Source: an uncultured Nioella sp.
GTDB taxonomy: Bacteria > Pseudomonadota > Alphaproteobacteria > Rhodobacterales > Rhodobacteraceae
Length of the DNA: 64,000 bases
Direction of reading: 5' to 3'
Assembly: GCA_947498125.1 (NCBI GenBank)
Contig: CANMJH010000003.1
Span: 124,001 to 188,000 of the forward strand
Every line of letters begins with the position of its first letter. The stretch's first letter is position 1. The notes below the pieces were generated by a model. It was not told where the DNA came from. It did no database searches and was given only the letters and a program-made list of their open reading frames with translations. Shown here in pieces: positions 54,845-63,550 of this stretch. Both the position numbers and the translations under genes were made by a program.

Positions 54845-55576
54845 TTACGTCTCTGCAAAGGAAACCGAAATCGGTGCAAAAGGAAAAGCGACACCGGCAT
54901 TGGGGATCTCAGCGATGTGCTTTGCGATCGCCGCGTTGAAATAGAGATCGACAGGTGTCGAAAAGGCCAAAGGAAAAGGCGAAGCCTTAATCTCGAGATG
55001 GGTCGGCGCCAGCCGGTTTAACCTTAGCGTGAGCGCGCGTTGAGCGGCGCAAAATTCGTCGAAGCTTTGAAATTGTCTATTTGTTTCCAATGGCAATGGG
55101 CAATCATTGGTCGTTTCTTCACCGCGCACGACGCGCGTTCCATGTATATGAAGCCTACTCGTGTCAAAAGTTGAAAACACATTTTCCGGCGAATAAATAT
55201 CTTCAGCCAGCGGCGAATGGGTTCTTAAACTACAAAAAAGATAATCGAAAATACGTTTCCCAAATGAGACCTTTCCTGTTGAAACATCTGAAAACGTGTC
55301 CGAAAGATCGCCGAAGATGGGCTCGATATCACGCCGAACAAGCAGTAAGTTGCAACCGTGTTCATGGAACACTGCGAAAGGCTTCACGGCGTTGCGCGCG
55401 ACAAGTTGGGGGGACGTTCCTAAGAACTCCTGCCATGTTGAGCCAGTCGGCGGATGGTGGACGTAGTTGTCCCAACTTGCCGGGTCAAAATCAGGGATGC
55501 TATTGGGCCAGTCGATTGTTGTGCCGGTTCTGCCAAGTACGCTGTCGGTAGTATGACTTTCAAAAAAATCACCCAT
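54845..55576 (-). CDS. Hypothetical protein, 243 residues
   Basis: A soluble protein without signal peptide or membrane segment, with natural composition (SFGKRIFDYLFCSLRTHSPL, RLHIHGTRVVRG). No family recognised. It is oriented away from rpsJ. The start codon is ATG 55576. It is single, and base composition is not visibly different from its surroundings. Confidence 0.6.
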   Translation of the reverse strand: MGDFFESHTTDSVLGRTGTTIDWPNSIPDFDPASWDNYVHHPPTGSTWQEFLGTSPQLVARNAVKPFAVFHEHGCNLLLVRRDIEPIFGDLSDTFSDVSTGKVSFGKRIFDYLFCSLRTHSPLAEDIYSPENVFSTFDTSRLHIHGTRVVRGEETTNDCPLPLETNRQFQSFDEFCAAQRALTLRLNRLAPTHLEIKASPFPLAFSTPVDLYFNAAIAKHIAEIPNAGVAFPFAPISVSFAET

Positions 55577-55658
55577 AAAAAACCTTATCTGTCCGATCTA
55601 CGGTCAACTAAGTTAGTTCATGCCGCAATGACTGCCGGGTCAACGCCAAACTTTCCCC

Positions 55659-55740
55659 TTGCCTCATCCCCCCATCCCCTGTACATCGCGCGGGTTCACT
55701 GACGTGAGCACTTGAGAAGCGGGATTCGGTCCCGCTTTTT
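55659..55740 (+). promoter_or_regulatory. rpsJ promoter and candidate leader attenuator
   Basis: TTGCCT (55659-55664), a 17-base C-rich spacer and TACATC (55682-55687) form a promoter-like pair. Downstream, AGCGGGA-TTCGG-TCCCGCT (55718-55736) followed by TTTT is a terminator-like hairpin, 72 bases before rpsJ. No plus-strand gene ends there (the nearest is 1.2 kb upstream and has its own terminator), so it is best read as a leader attenuator. Confidence 0.6.
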
Positions 55741-55812
55741 GAGTTCGACGAGGGCCGGGGGAATGAGCCGCCGGTCGTCCTATCAACTCTAGGCCTGAAA
55801 GGGCTCTAAATA

Positions 55813-56121
55813 ATGCAAAGCCAAAATATTCGTATTCGGCTGAAGGCGTTTGATTATCGTGTGCTGGATGCGTCCACACAAGAGATCGTTAACACTGCCA
55901 AGCGGACCGGCGCGCAAGTACGCGGCCCGATCCCTCTGCCAAACAAGATCGAAAAATTCACCGTTCTGCGTGGTCCCCACGTAGACAAAAAATCGCGCGA
56001 CCAGTGGGAAATCCGTACTCACAAGCGTCTGCTCGACATTATTGATCCGACTCCCCAGACCGTGGACGCGCTGATGAAGCTCGACCTGGCGGCTGGTGTT
56101 GACGTTCAGATCTCGGTCTAA
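55813..56121 (+). CDS. rpsJ: 30S ribosomal protein S10
   Basis: A 102-residue protein with [20 protein letters not shown] and [21 protein letters not shown], the NusE/S10 signature. It is the first gene of the S10 operon. Ribosome site AAAGGGCTCTAAATA. In most relatives it follows tuf directly; here 3.5 kb of variable DNA lies between them. Confidence 0.98.
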   Translation: MQSQNIRIRLKAFDYRVLDASTQEIVNTAKRTGAQVRGPIPLPNKIEKFTVLRGPHVDKKSRDQWEIRTHKRLLDIIDPTPQTVDALMKLDLAAGVDVQISV

Positions 56122-56133
56122 GGGGGCTAATTG

Positions 56134-56862
56134 ATGCGCTCTGGATTGCTCGCAAAAAAGGTCGGCATGACCCGCCTTTTCATGGAAGATGGTAAACAGA
56201 TCCCTGTAACCGTCCTTCATCTCGATTCCTTGCAGGTTGTTAGCCAGCGTACCGGCGAAAAGGATGGCTATTCGGCCGTTCAGCTGGGTGCAGGCACCCC
56301 CAAGGTGAAACGCGTTTCTAAGGCTCTTCGTGGTCACTTCTCTGGCGCGGGTGTTGAACCCAAGCGTAAGCTGGTTGAATTCCGCGTTGCTGAAGAGAAC
56401 CTGATTGAAGTTGGTGCTGAACTGTCAGCCGAACACTTCCTTGAAGGTCAAAAAGTTGACGTGACTGGCACATCGATCGGTAAAGGTTTTGCCGGTGCTA
56501 TGAAACGTCACAACTTTGGTGGTCTTCGCGCGACACACGGTGTTTCGATCTCTCACCGGTCGCATGGTTCGACCGGTCAGTGTCAGGACCCGGGCCGCGT
56601 TTTCAAAGGCAAGAAGATGGCCGGTCACATGGGTGCTGCCCGTGTAACCACACAGAACCTTGAAGTTGTGAAAACTGACGCTGATCGTGGCTTGATCATG
56701 ATCAAAGGCGCGGTTCCAGGCTCCAAAGGTGGCTGGGTCACTTTGAAAGATGCCGTGAAGAAGAAACTGCCTGATGGTGTTCCCTTCCCAGCAGCCGTGA
56801 AATCGGCCGCAGTCGTGGAAGAAGCCCCCGCCCAGGCTCCGGCTGAAGGAGCGGAAGAATGA
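56134..56862 (+). CDS. rplC: 50S ribosomal protein L3
   Basis: A 242-residue protein from ATG 56134 with AGGGGG seven bases before; the TTG three bases earlier is not preferred. [12 protein letters not shown] and [16 protein letters not shown] are L3 motifs. The C-terminus has an Ala/Pro/Glu tail ([14 protein letters not shown]). Confidence 0.98.
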   Translation: MRSGLLAKKVGMTRLFMEDGKQIPVTVLHLDSLQVVSQRTGEKDGYSAVQLGAGTPKVKRVSKALRGHFSGAGVEPKRKLVEFRVAEENLIEVGAELSAEHFLEGQKVDVTGTSIGKGFAGAMKRHNFGGLRATHGVSISHRSHGSTGQCQDPGRVFKGKKMAGHMGAARVTTQNLEVVKTDADRGLIMIKGAVPGSKGGWVTLKDAVKKKLPDGVPFPAAVKSAAVVEEAPAQAPAEGAEE

Positions 56863-57476
56863 AAGCTGATGTAATCAAGCTGGACGGCGGTTCTGCCGGT
56901 ACGTTGGATCTGGACGAAGCACTTTTCGGTCTTGAGCCTCGCGCCGACATCTTGCACCGCGTCGTTCGCTGGCAGCGCAACAATGCGCAAGCTGGTACGC
57001 ACAAGGTTAAAACGCGTCGCGAAACCTCGTATTCCACTAAGAAGATCTATCGCCAAAAAGGCACCGGTGGCGCACGCCATGGTGACCGTAACGCGCCGAT
57101 CTTCCGCAAAGGTGGTGTTTACAAGGGCCCAACCCCACGTAGCCACGGCCACGACCTTCCTAAGAAGGTTCGCGCTCTTGGTCTCAAGCACGCCTTGTCC
57201 GCAAAAGCGGCCGCTGGTGAGCTGGTGGTAATCGATGCCGCTGCAGCAGAGGGTAAAACCTCGGCTTTGGCCAAGCAGGTTGCCGAGCTGGGCTGGAAAC
57301 GCGCTCTGATCATCGATGGTGCTCAGGTCGACGAAAACTTCGCCAAGGCTGCTGCCAACATCGAAGGTCTCGATGTGCTGCCATCCATGGGCGCAAACGT
57401 ATATGACATCCTGCGCCGTGACACTCTTGTGCTCACGAAAGCTGGTGTCGAAGCTCTGGAGGCTCGCCTGAAATGA
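56859..57476 (+). CDS. rplD: 50S ribosomal protein L4
   Basis: A 205-residue protein. It overlaps rplC by four bases (ATGA). [20 protein letters not shown] and [19 protein letters not shown] are L4 motifs. In E. coli L4 represses its own operon through the S10 leader; whether the leader here does so is unknown. Confidence 0.98.
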   Translation: MKADVIKLDGGSAGTLDLDEALFGLEPRADILHRVVRWQRNNAQAGTHKVKTRRETSYSTKKIYRQKGTGGARHGDRNAPIFRKGGVYKGPTPRSHGHDLPKKVRALGLKHALSAKAAAGELVVIDAAAAEGKTSALAKQVAELGWKRALIIDGAQVDENFAKAAANIEGLDVLPSMGANVYDILRRDTLVLTKAGVEALEARLK

Positions 57477-57769
57477 GCGCTAAAGCAAAACAGTATGACG
57501 TGATCCGCAAGCCGATCATCACCGAAAAAGCGACCATGGCTTCTGAAGCCAATGCGGTTGTTTTTGAAGTGGCGATTGAAAGCAACAAACCACAGATCAA
57601 AGAGGCAGTAGAGGCGCTCTTTGGTGTAAAGGTTAAGGCTGTGAACACCACGATCACCAAAGGCAAACAAAAGCGCTTCCGTGGCCAGCTTGGCAAACGG
57701 AAAGACGTTAAGAAAGCCTACGTGACGCTGGAAGAAGGCAACACGATCGACGTATCGACCGGTCTCTGA
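57473..57769 (+). CDS. rplW: 50S ribosomal protein L23
   Basis: A 98-residue protein that overlaps rplD by four bases. [20 protein letters not shown] and [20 protein letters not shown] are L23 signatures. It is followed by a strong terminator instead of rplB. Confidence 0.98.
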   Translation: MSAKAKQYDVIRKPIITEKATMASEANAVVFEVAIESNKPQIKEAVEALFGVKVKAVNTTITKGKQKRFRGQLGKRKDVKKAYVTLEEGNTIDVSTGL

Positions 57770-57793
57770 TCTGGTTTGAGATGAAATTGAAGA

Positions 57794-57823
57794 AGCCCCT
57801 GCGGAAACGCGGGGGCTTTTTTT
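57794..57823 (+). terminator. Strong terminator after rplW
   Basis: A 10-bp stem AGCCCCTGCG/CGCGGGGGCT with a GAAA tetraloop (57794-57817), one G-T wobble, then TTTTTTT. It lies 24 bases after the rplW stop and would separate rplW from rplB. Confidence 0.92.
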
Positions 57824-58117
57824 GTTTTTCTCATCATAATTTGAACTCCAGCTATACCGGGCGACCCGCGAATATTCACCGCGTTGCGCTTTACGGTCAT
57901 TCGCTGCACGTGCTCTATCTGGACATGACCCCTTGTCCATTTCTCGGTACAAGGAGCAATTCTGTTAACGACCCAATTCCGGGGGGGCCATTTTGACCGG
58001 TGCTGCCTGAGCCGGCCAATGGCGAACCTAATAAGGTTCGTGGGTGTTGACGGTATCAGGGGCTGCTAATTTCGGGTTAAAGATGGGAATGGGCAGCACG
58101 AACACGGGGTAATTGGC
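57824..58117. other. Intergenic region before the PARG-like gene
   Basis: About 290 bases after the rplW terminator. I see AT-rich flanks, TTGTCCATTTCTCGG and GACGGTATC-type stretches but no feature that I can defend, apart from the presumed promoter of the next gene. Confidence 0.4.
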
Positions 58118-58945
58118 ATGCGCACAAAACGCGACACTTTGCGCGCTGTCGCGGAACAGAATGCTGAGATTATCGAACTGGGCATGTATGAGGCACCAGA
58201 CGGTCGCCTTGTTGACATCTCAAACGAACTTGAAACCGCTCGCCAGCGAACCTCTTTGATTTCTGCGCCGTTTGACCAAGGACGCGTTTCATCCTCCACC
58301 AAGACCCGCGTGTCGTTTGGTGACGAGACAACAGTTTCCGCTCTTCATCGCCTTCACGCGGCTGGCTACAAAAAGATCGCCGTACTCAATTTCGCGTCTG
58401 CCACGTCACCCGGCGGCGGCTACCTTCGCGGTGGGTCCGCACAAGAAGAGGCGCTGTGCAGGGCGACGTTGCTCTATGACGTGTTGCGGTTGCAGCCCGA
58501 GTTTTATGAGAAAAATAAAGCCCAGGCGGATGCCGTTTATTTGGACGCTCTTATCCTTTCGCGGTCTGTTCCCGTCATTCGGGACAATTGGGGCCAGCTG
58601 ATATCCGCACCCTTTGTGTGTGATGTTCTTACCTGTCCGGCCCCCAATCGTGCCGCTTTGATTGTCAAAGGCGCGGATAAAGGGGCGCTCGCACGTTGCG
58701 ACACAGCCCTGGCAAGCCGGATACAATTGATCCTAGACGTGGCCGCAAGCCTTGAGCCTGATGTCACAATTCTGGGGGCTTGGGGCTGCGGTGTGTTTGG
58801 CAACGACCCAATCGAAGTCGCGAAATTGTTTCGAGAGGGGCTGCGCGCGCAACCGCAGCTCTCCCATGTCCATTTCGCGATCCCCGACCTTCATTCGGGC
58901 GCAGTTGGAGCGGCTTTTGTCGAAACGATCGAAGAAGGGGATTGA
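58118..58945 (+). CDS. TIGR02452-type microbial PARG-like protein (macrodomain fold)
   Basis: A 275-residue protein. SPGGGYLRGGSAQEEALCR with GGG at 99-101 and QEE at 109-111 is the poly(ADP-ribose) glycohydrolase signature (GGG-X6-8-QEE) of macrodomain-like enzymes, and GAWGCGVFGNDP near residue 220 is the second binding loop. By family it would remove ADP-ribose from targets. The substrate is unknown. It lies alone in the insert between rplW and rplB, next to the acetyltransferase. Confidence 0.85.
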   Translation: MRTKRDTLRAVAEQNAEIIELGMYEAPDGRLVDISNELETARQRTSLISAPFDQGRVSSSTKTRVSFGDETTVSALHRLHAAGYKKIAVLNFASATSPGGGYLRGGSAQEEALCRATLLYDVLRLQPEFYEKNKAQADAVYLDALILSRSVPVIRDNWGQLISAPFVCDVLTCPAPNRAALIVKGADKGALARCDTALASRIQLILDVAASLEPDVTILGAWGCGVFGNDPIEVAKLFREGLRAQPQLSHVHFAIPDLHSGAVGAAFVETIEEGD

Positions 58946-59050
58946 ACATAGAAAACCATATGCAAAAAACGCCGCGACCTTTTTAGAATGCGCGTAAAGT
59001 CATTTGCGAAAAGGTGTCACTTTAAACGGGCCCTTAAAAGGACAACCGGC

Positions 59051-59524
59051 ATGACACAAGAAATTGGCAAAGATGATCCTATCATCCGTCGACTAACTCC
59101 CGATGACGGTCGATATTTCAGTTCTATGCTAGACCTCTTCGATGTGGCCTTCGATGACCCGGAAAACTATAGCAGTGCCAGGCCCGGATCTGCCTATCAA
59201 AGGACTCTTCTGGCCCGCGATGACTTTGTCGCATTGGTCGCGCTGACGGGCCAAGACGTGACCGGGGCCCTCGTGGCGTATGAACTGCCCAAGTTTGAGC
59301 AAGAACGCTCGGAGTTTTATATTTATGATTTGGCGGTCTCCGAGCGATGCCGACGTCGTGGCGTGGCAACTGCATTGATTGAAGCTCTGCGGCAAATCGC
59401 AAAAAGAACCGGAGGGGCGGTTTTATTTGTTCAGGCGGACTATGGTGATGACCCCGCTGTCGCCCTCTACACGAAACTTGGCACCCGCGAAGACGTGATG
59501 CATTTCGATCTGCATCTCGACTGA
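59051..59524 (+). CDS. AAC(3)-I-like aminoglycoside 3-N-acetyltransferase (GNAT)
   Basis: A 157-residue protein from ATG 59051 (AAAAGGAC before it). The sequence SEFYIYDLAVSERCRRRGVA contains the acetyl-CoA loop RRRGVAT, and VQADYGDDPAVALYTKLG then REDVMHFD match AAC(3)-I proteins as I remember them. The enzyme acetylates the 3-amino group of gentamicin-type drugs. The natural substrate may differ. Two residues of AAC(3)-Ia differ in the loop (GEHRRQGIA there). It is inside the interrupted ribosomal operon. Confidence 0.85.
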   Translation: MTQEIGKDDPIIRRLTPDDGRYFSSMLDLFDVAFDDPENYSSARPGSAYQRTLLARDDFVALVALTGQDVTGALVAYELPKFEQERSEFYIYDLAVSERCRRRGVATALIEALRQIAKRTGGAVLFVQADYGDDPAVALYTKLGTREDVMHFDLHLD

Positions 59525-59784
59525 CAGCAGCCACTCGGTCCATTTTTTGCATCATGTCGTTTGTGTCCCTGAGGGATGCTGGCTGGGCCGACAACAATGG
59601 CGATCCTGAACACGAACGCCGCCAGTGGGATTGCCAACCGGTGTTGCGAGCCGGCGCAATTCTCACTTTGCTGGTTTTGTCAGCGGCCATTGGACATTTT
59701 TCGCAAAGACCCTACGAAATCTGCTTGGCCCCTGTCCGGCGCGTCGGCGAGGGTGCGGCCTTTTGCTTTTGTAAGCGGCAGTTA
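59525..59784. other. Intergenic region before the desaturase leader
   Basis: About 260 bases with a possible open frame (59554-59919) that I do not accept because it overlaps the promoter-hairpin element and has unnatural composition. No other feature seen. Confidence 0.4.
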
Positions 59785-59855
59785 TTGACGGATATCCCCG
59801 AACCACCTAAGAGGGCGAAACGGCAAAGCCTCGGATCCGTCCGGGGCTCTTTGTT
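59785..59855 (+). promoter_or_regulatory. Promoter-hairpin leader, copy A (before desaturase)
   Basis: TTGACG (59785-59790), 17 bases, TAAGAG (59808-59813), then a hairpin GCCTCGGA-TCCG-TCCGGGGC (59828-59847) followed by TCTTTGTTTTTT. It matches copy B at 61863-61935 over about 70 bases. Confidence 0.7.
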
Positions 59856-59923
59856 TTTTGGGTGGTACCGGCGTCCTTCGGCCTACTCAGCGGGCGCCGA
59901 AGTAATGGAATTGACGTAGGCAC

Positions 59924-60958
59924 ATGATGGATCTTTCCAACAGCCCTCAGGATGGCTCAAAAGTTCTGGAACCCCGCGAATGGATCAAAATTCTGGCGCA
60001 ATATCGCGAGCCGAGCCAATGGCGCAGCTGGTTTGAGCTTGCCATTACGGCCGGTCCGTTCCTGTTGCTTTGGGGCCTTGCTTGGTGGTCACTGGATGTT
60101 AGCCGTTGGCTGACGCTTGGAATTTCGATGTGCAACGCGGCATTCCTTTTGCGGCTGTTTTGTATCCAGCACGATTGCGGGCATGGGGCGTTCTTCGAAA
60201 ACCGCACCGTCAGTGATTGGCTGGGCCGCGTTTTGGGTGTTTTGACGCTGACACCTTATGACGTCTGGCGCCGCAGCCATTCAATGCATCACAGCGGATC
60301 CGGCAACCTCGATCATCGCGGTATGGGCGACGTCCACACGATGACCGTTGATGAATATTACGCTGCGTCCGGCCTAACGCGCTGGCTTTATCGCCTGTAT
60401 CGCAACCCACTTGTTCTCTTTGGTTTGGGGCCGGGATATCTGTTCCTGCTACAAAACCGGCTGCCCCTCGGCTTCACGAACCAAGCTAAATATTGGGTCA
60501 GCGCGATGGCGACCAATGCGGCCCTATTCGTTGCGCTTGGCGTGATCGTCTATTTCGGGGGCATCATGCCAGTCCTGTTGATCTTTTTGCCAACGTCTTT
60601 GCTGGCCGGAACGGCGGGTGTCTGGTTGTTTTACGTGCAGCACCAGTTTGAGACGACCCATTGGGATACTCCGGAAGATTGGAATATCCACGAGGCGGCA
60701 ATGCACGGCAGTTCGCATTACGTCCTGCCAAAGCCGCTGGCATGGTTGAGCGCCAATATCGGCATTCATCACGTCCACCACCTTTATGCGCGAATCCCGT
60801 TTTACCGATTGCCAGACGTCCTACGGGATCATGGTGAACTGGCGGAAGCCAACCGCATGACGATCCGCGAAAGCCTTGCCAACGCGCGCTTGCACCTCTG
60901 GGATCAAAAAACCCGGCGGCTGTTGTCGTTCCGTCAAGCGGACGAGCAATACGGGTAA
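59924..60958 (+). CDS. Fatty-acid desaturase family protein
   Basis: A 344-residue membrane protein (ATG 59924 or 59927). The three iron-binding boxes are HDCGH, HSMHH and HHVHH (positions about 84, 121 and 276). It is of the acyl-lipid desaturase family, so it probably introduces a double bond into membrane-lipid acyl chains. It is encoded downstream of leader copy A. Confidence 0.9.
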   Translation: MMDLSNSPQDGSKVLEPREWIKILAQYREPSQWRSWFELAITAGPFLLLWGLAWWSLDVSRWLTLGISMCNAAFLLRLFCIQHDCGHGAFFENRTVSDWLGRVLGVLTLTPYDVWRRSHSMHHSGSGNLDHRGMGDVHTMTVDEYYAASGLTRWLYRLYRNPLVLFGLGPGYLFLLQNRLPLGFTNQAKYWVSAMATNAALFVALGVIVYFGGIMPVLLIFLPTSLLAGTAGVWLFYVQHQFETTHWDTPEDWNIHEAAMHGSSHYVLPKPLAWLSANIGIHHVHHLYARIPFYRLPDVLRDHGELAEANRMTIRESLANARLHLWDQKTRRLLSFRQADEQYG

Positions 60959-61155
60959 TTGGGCGTCATATTCAAGTTGGCCTATGGAGAGGTCTTGATG
61001 GGGACCGCGTTGGTAGCGCGCAATTTTACAATGGCCTAAGTGGGTATAGAGCTTAGAGTAACCCATACTGCAGCCACGACAGACGTCCGATATGCGTTGT
61101 TCTCTGCATCTCCCAAGAGCAAGGTGCAGTTATTCAAGCAGAGTTTGAGGTATAT

Positions 61156-61701
61156 ATGTTTGAAGATCCAAAAACGATTGCAGCGGTGATTGCCCTCGTT
61201 GGTGTGTTGGTTTCAATAACTTCGTCCTTTTTCGTCGCAAGGTTTGCGGCGAAGAATGAACGCGAAAGGATCAAGCAACAACTTCACAATGTGTATTCCG
61301 AGCGGATCGTCACAGAACGGATTAACAGCTATCCACAACTCTATGACTTAGTCAGCAGTTTCCTAAAGACCGTGTATGATGGTTCTTTTGTTGAGGAGGG
61401 AAGTATATTTCAACTCAAAGACTCCGTCCGCAAATGGGACGGGAAGCATGCAATGTTTATGGGCAGCCAAACGCAGCACGATATGTACTTGTTCCGTAAA
61501 GCGCTCGATTCTTTCTGCGACTCTTTCGACGAAAGCAATAGAGAATATGCGATGAACGACTTGGAAGAACTCTGGAAGTCGATGACACGCCTTGAACTCT
61601 CGCTGAAAGCAGATGTCGGTGTATTCATATTAGATGAGTATGATCGTAAAGCCACGTTCTTGGACTACGGGTCGTTGATGGATCATATGAAGGTTAAATA
61701 G
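61156..61701 (+). CDS. Membrane-anchored hypothetical protein
   Basis: A 181-residue protein with an N-terminal membrane segment (TIAAVIALVGVLVSITSSFF) followed by charged helices (ERERIKQQLHNVYSERIVTE) and a helical domain. It looks like an anchored coiled-coil-type protein. No family recognised. Codon use is visibly AT-richer than that of the ribosomal genes, which suggests transfer. A possible start with GTTTGAGG ribosome-site-like sequence before it. Confidence 0.65.
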   Translation: MFEDPKTIAAVIALVGVLVSITSSFFVARFAAKNERERIKQQLHNVYSERIVTERINSYPQLYDLVSSFLKTVYDGSFVEEGSIFQLKDSVRKWDGKHAMFMGSQTQHDMYLFRKALDSFCDSFDESNREYAMNDLEELWKSMTRLELSLKADVGVFILDEYDRKATFLDYGSLMDHMKVK

Positions 61702-61862
61702 CGCAGGTACGTAACATCGCCATTGGTAAGCCTGCAACGAAAATCAGGTTTGTCCCGTATTGCGAGCTTTCGAAGTGCTTTGGTAAATGCGCATCAATAA
61801 GGTTTCTGGCCGTGACCCAGCCACCGGAACAAAGTGGCCAGAGCATTTATCCATTGCGGTGC

Positions 61863-61935
61863 TTGACGCCCACCCCCGAACCCCTTAACAGACCCCATCG
61901 GCAAGGCCCCGGATTCGTCCGGGGCTCTGCTTTTG
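61863..61935 (+). promoter_or_regulatory. Promoter-hairpin leader, copy B (before rplB)
   Basis: TTGACG (61863-61868), 17 bases, TAACAG (61886-61891), then a hairpin GCCCCGGA-TTCG-TCCGGGGC (61906-61925) with TCTGCTTTTGTT. It lies 107 bases before rplB and is the likely promoter-leader for the second half of the S10 operon. The preceding 160 bases from 61702 hold no gene. Confidence 0.7.
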
Positions 61936-62041
61936 TTCGTAAGAGCATATCTACTCGGGCACCTACGGGGGCCTATAACATCAGGGTCGACGCGTGTCTG
62001 AGACACGCCTAGATCCGCCAAGCAAACGGAAGACAGTTAAC

Positions 62042-62884
62042 ATGGCACTCAAGTCGTATAAGCCAACGACGCCGGGCCAGCGTGGGCTGGTACTGATCGA
62101 CCGTTCGGAGCTGTGGAAAGGACGCCCCGTTAAATCCCTTACTCAGGGTTTGACAAAGTCGGGCGGCCGGAACAACACCGGACGGATCACCATGCGCCGC
62201 ATCGGCGGTGGCGCAAAGCGTCTCTATCGCATTGTCGATTTCAAACGTAATAAACTAGATGTGGCGGCAACCGTCGAGCGCATCGAATATGACCCCAACC
62301 GTACTGCGTTCATCGCTCTCGTAAAATACGAAGATGGTGAGCAGGCCTATATCCTGGCCCCGCAGCGTTTGGGTGTTGGCGACAAAGTTATCGCCTCGGC
62401 CAAGGCCGACATCAAACCCGGTAACGCAATGCCATTCTCGGGCATGCCTATTGGTACGATCATTCACAACATCGAACTGAAACCAGGCAAGGGCGGTCAA
62501 ATCGCACGTGCGGCTGGGACTTACGCTCAGTTTGTTGGTCGTGATGGTGGCTACGCTCAGATCCGCCTTTCTTCGGGCGAACTGCGTTTGGTCCGTCAGG
62601 AATGCATGGCCACCGTTGGTGCCGTGTCGAACCCTGACAACTCGAACCAGAACTTTGGTAAAGCTGGCCGCAACCGCCACAAGGGCATCCGCCCCTCTGT
62701 GCGTGGTGTTGTCATGAACCCGGTCGATCACCCACACGGTGGTGGTGAAGGTCGGACCTCGGGCGGTCGCCATCCGGTTACCCCATGGGGCAAGCCAACC
62801 AAAGGTGCTCGTACTCGCAACAAGAACAAGGCGTCGCAGAAGCTGATCATCCGCTCGCGTCACGCCAAGAAGAAAGGACGCTAA
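62042..62884 (+). CDS. rplB: 50S ribosomal protein L2
   Basis: A 280-residue protein from ATG 62042. [20 protein letters not shown] and [17 protein letters not shown] are L2 signatures, with the peptidyl-transferase-associated His in the second block. Ribosome site is weak (GGAAGACAGTTAAC). First gene after leader copy B. Confidence 0.98.
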   Translation: MALKSYKPTTPGQRGLVLIDRSELWKGRPVKSLTQGLTKSGGRNNTGRITMRRIGGGAKRLYRIVDFKRNKLDVAATVERIEYDPNRTAFIALVKYEDGEQAYILAPQRLGVGDKVIASAKADIKPGNAMPFSGMPIGTIIHNIELKPGKGGQIARAAGTYAQFVGRDGGYAQIRLSSGELRLVRQECMATVGAVSNPDNSNQNFGKAGRNRHKGIRPSVRGVVMNPVDHPHGGGEGRTSGGRHPVTPWGKPTKGARTRNKNKASQKLIIRSRHAKKKGR

Positions 62885-62887
62885 GTA

Positions 62888-63166
62888 ATGTCGCGTTCCG
62901 TCTGGAAGGGCCCCTTTGTCGACTCTTATGTCCTCAAAAAGGCCGAGAAAGCCCGCGAGAGCGGCCGCAACGAGGTCATCAAGATCTGGTCGCGCCGATC
63001 CACTATTCTGCCCCAGTTCGTTGGTCTGACCTTCGGCGTTTACAACGGCAAGAAGCACATTCCTGTCAACGTCTCCGAAGACATGATCGGTCAGAAGTTT
63101 GGTGAATTTTCGCCAACTCGCACCTATTACGGCCATGCGGCCGACAAAAAAGCCAAGAGGAAGTAA
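62888..63166 (+). CDS. rpsS: 30S ribosomal protein S19
   Basis: A 92-residue protein, [20 protein letters not shown], with [20 protein letters not shown]. The S19 signature is complete. It follows rplB by three bases. Confidence 0.98.
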   Translation: MSRSVWKGPFVDSYVLKKAEKARESGRNEVIKIWSRRSTILPQFVGLTFGVYNGKKHIPVNVSEDMIGQKFGEFSPTRTYYGHAADKKAKRK

Positions 63167-63169
63167 GTC

Positions 63170-63550
63170 ATGGGCAAGGATAAAAATCCCCGCCGCGTGG
63201 CGGATAACGAGGCACGCGCAAAGCTGAAAATGCTGAAAACGTCGCCTCAGAAACTGAATCTGGTTGCTGGTCTTATTCGCGGCAAGAAGGTTGATAAGGC
63301 TCTTAACGACCTGACCTTCTCGAAAAAGCGTATCGCAGTTGACGTGAAGAAATGCCTTCAGTCCGCGATTGCCAACGCCGAGAACAACCATGGTCTGGAT
63401 GTTGACGAGCTGATCGTTGCCGAAGCCTATGTTGGTAAGAACCTGGTTATGAAACGTGGTCGTCCACGGGGTCGTGGCCGGTTTGGCAAGATCTTGAAGC
63501 CATTTGCTGAGATCACAATCACAGTGCGTCAAGTTGAGGAGCAAGCCTAA
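63170..63550 (+). CDS. rplV: 50S ribosomal protein L22
   Basis: A 126-residue protein; [20 protein letters not shown] and [17 protein letters not shown] are L22 motifs. It follows rpsS by three bases and shares one base with the rpsC start. Confidence 0.98.
   Translation: MGKDKNPRRVADNEARAKLKMLKTSPQKLNLVAGLIRGKKVDKALNDLTFSKKRIAVDVKKCLQSAIANAENNHGLDVDELIVAEAYVGKNLVMKRGRPRGRGRFGKILKPFAEITITVRQVEEQA

Noticed and set aside
54582-54944. Open frame of 120 codons on the plus strand
   Set aside because: Antisense to the 3' end of the minus-strand hypothetical gene, with Arg-rich low-complexity content.
59554-59919. Open frame of 121 codons after the acetyltransferase
   Set aside because: It runs across the promoter-hairpin leader copy A and ends just before the desaturase; no domain or natural composition.
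62255-63544. 429-codon open frame antisense to rplB-rpsS-rplV
   Set aside because: Mirror of well-conserved ribosomal genes; explained by codon bias.
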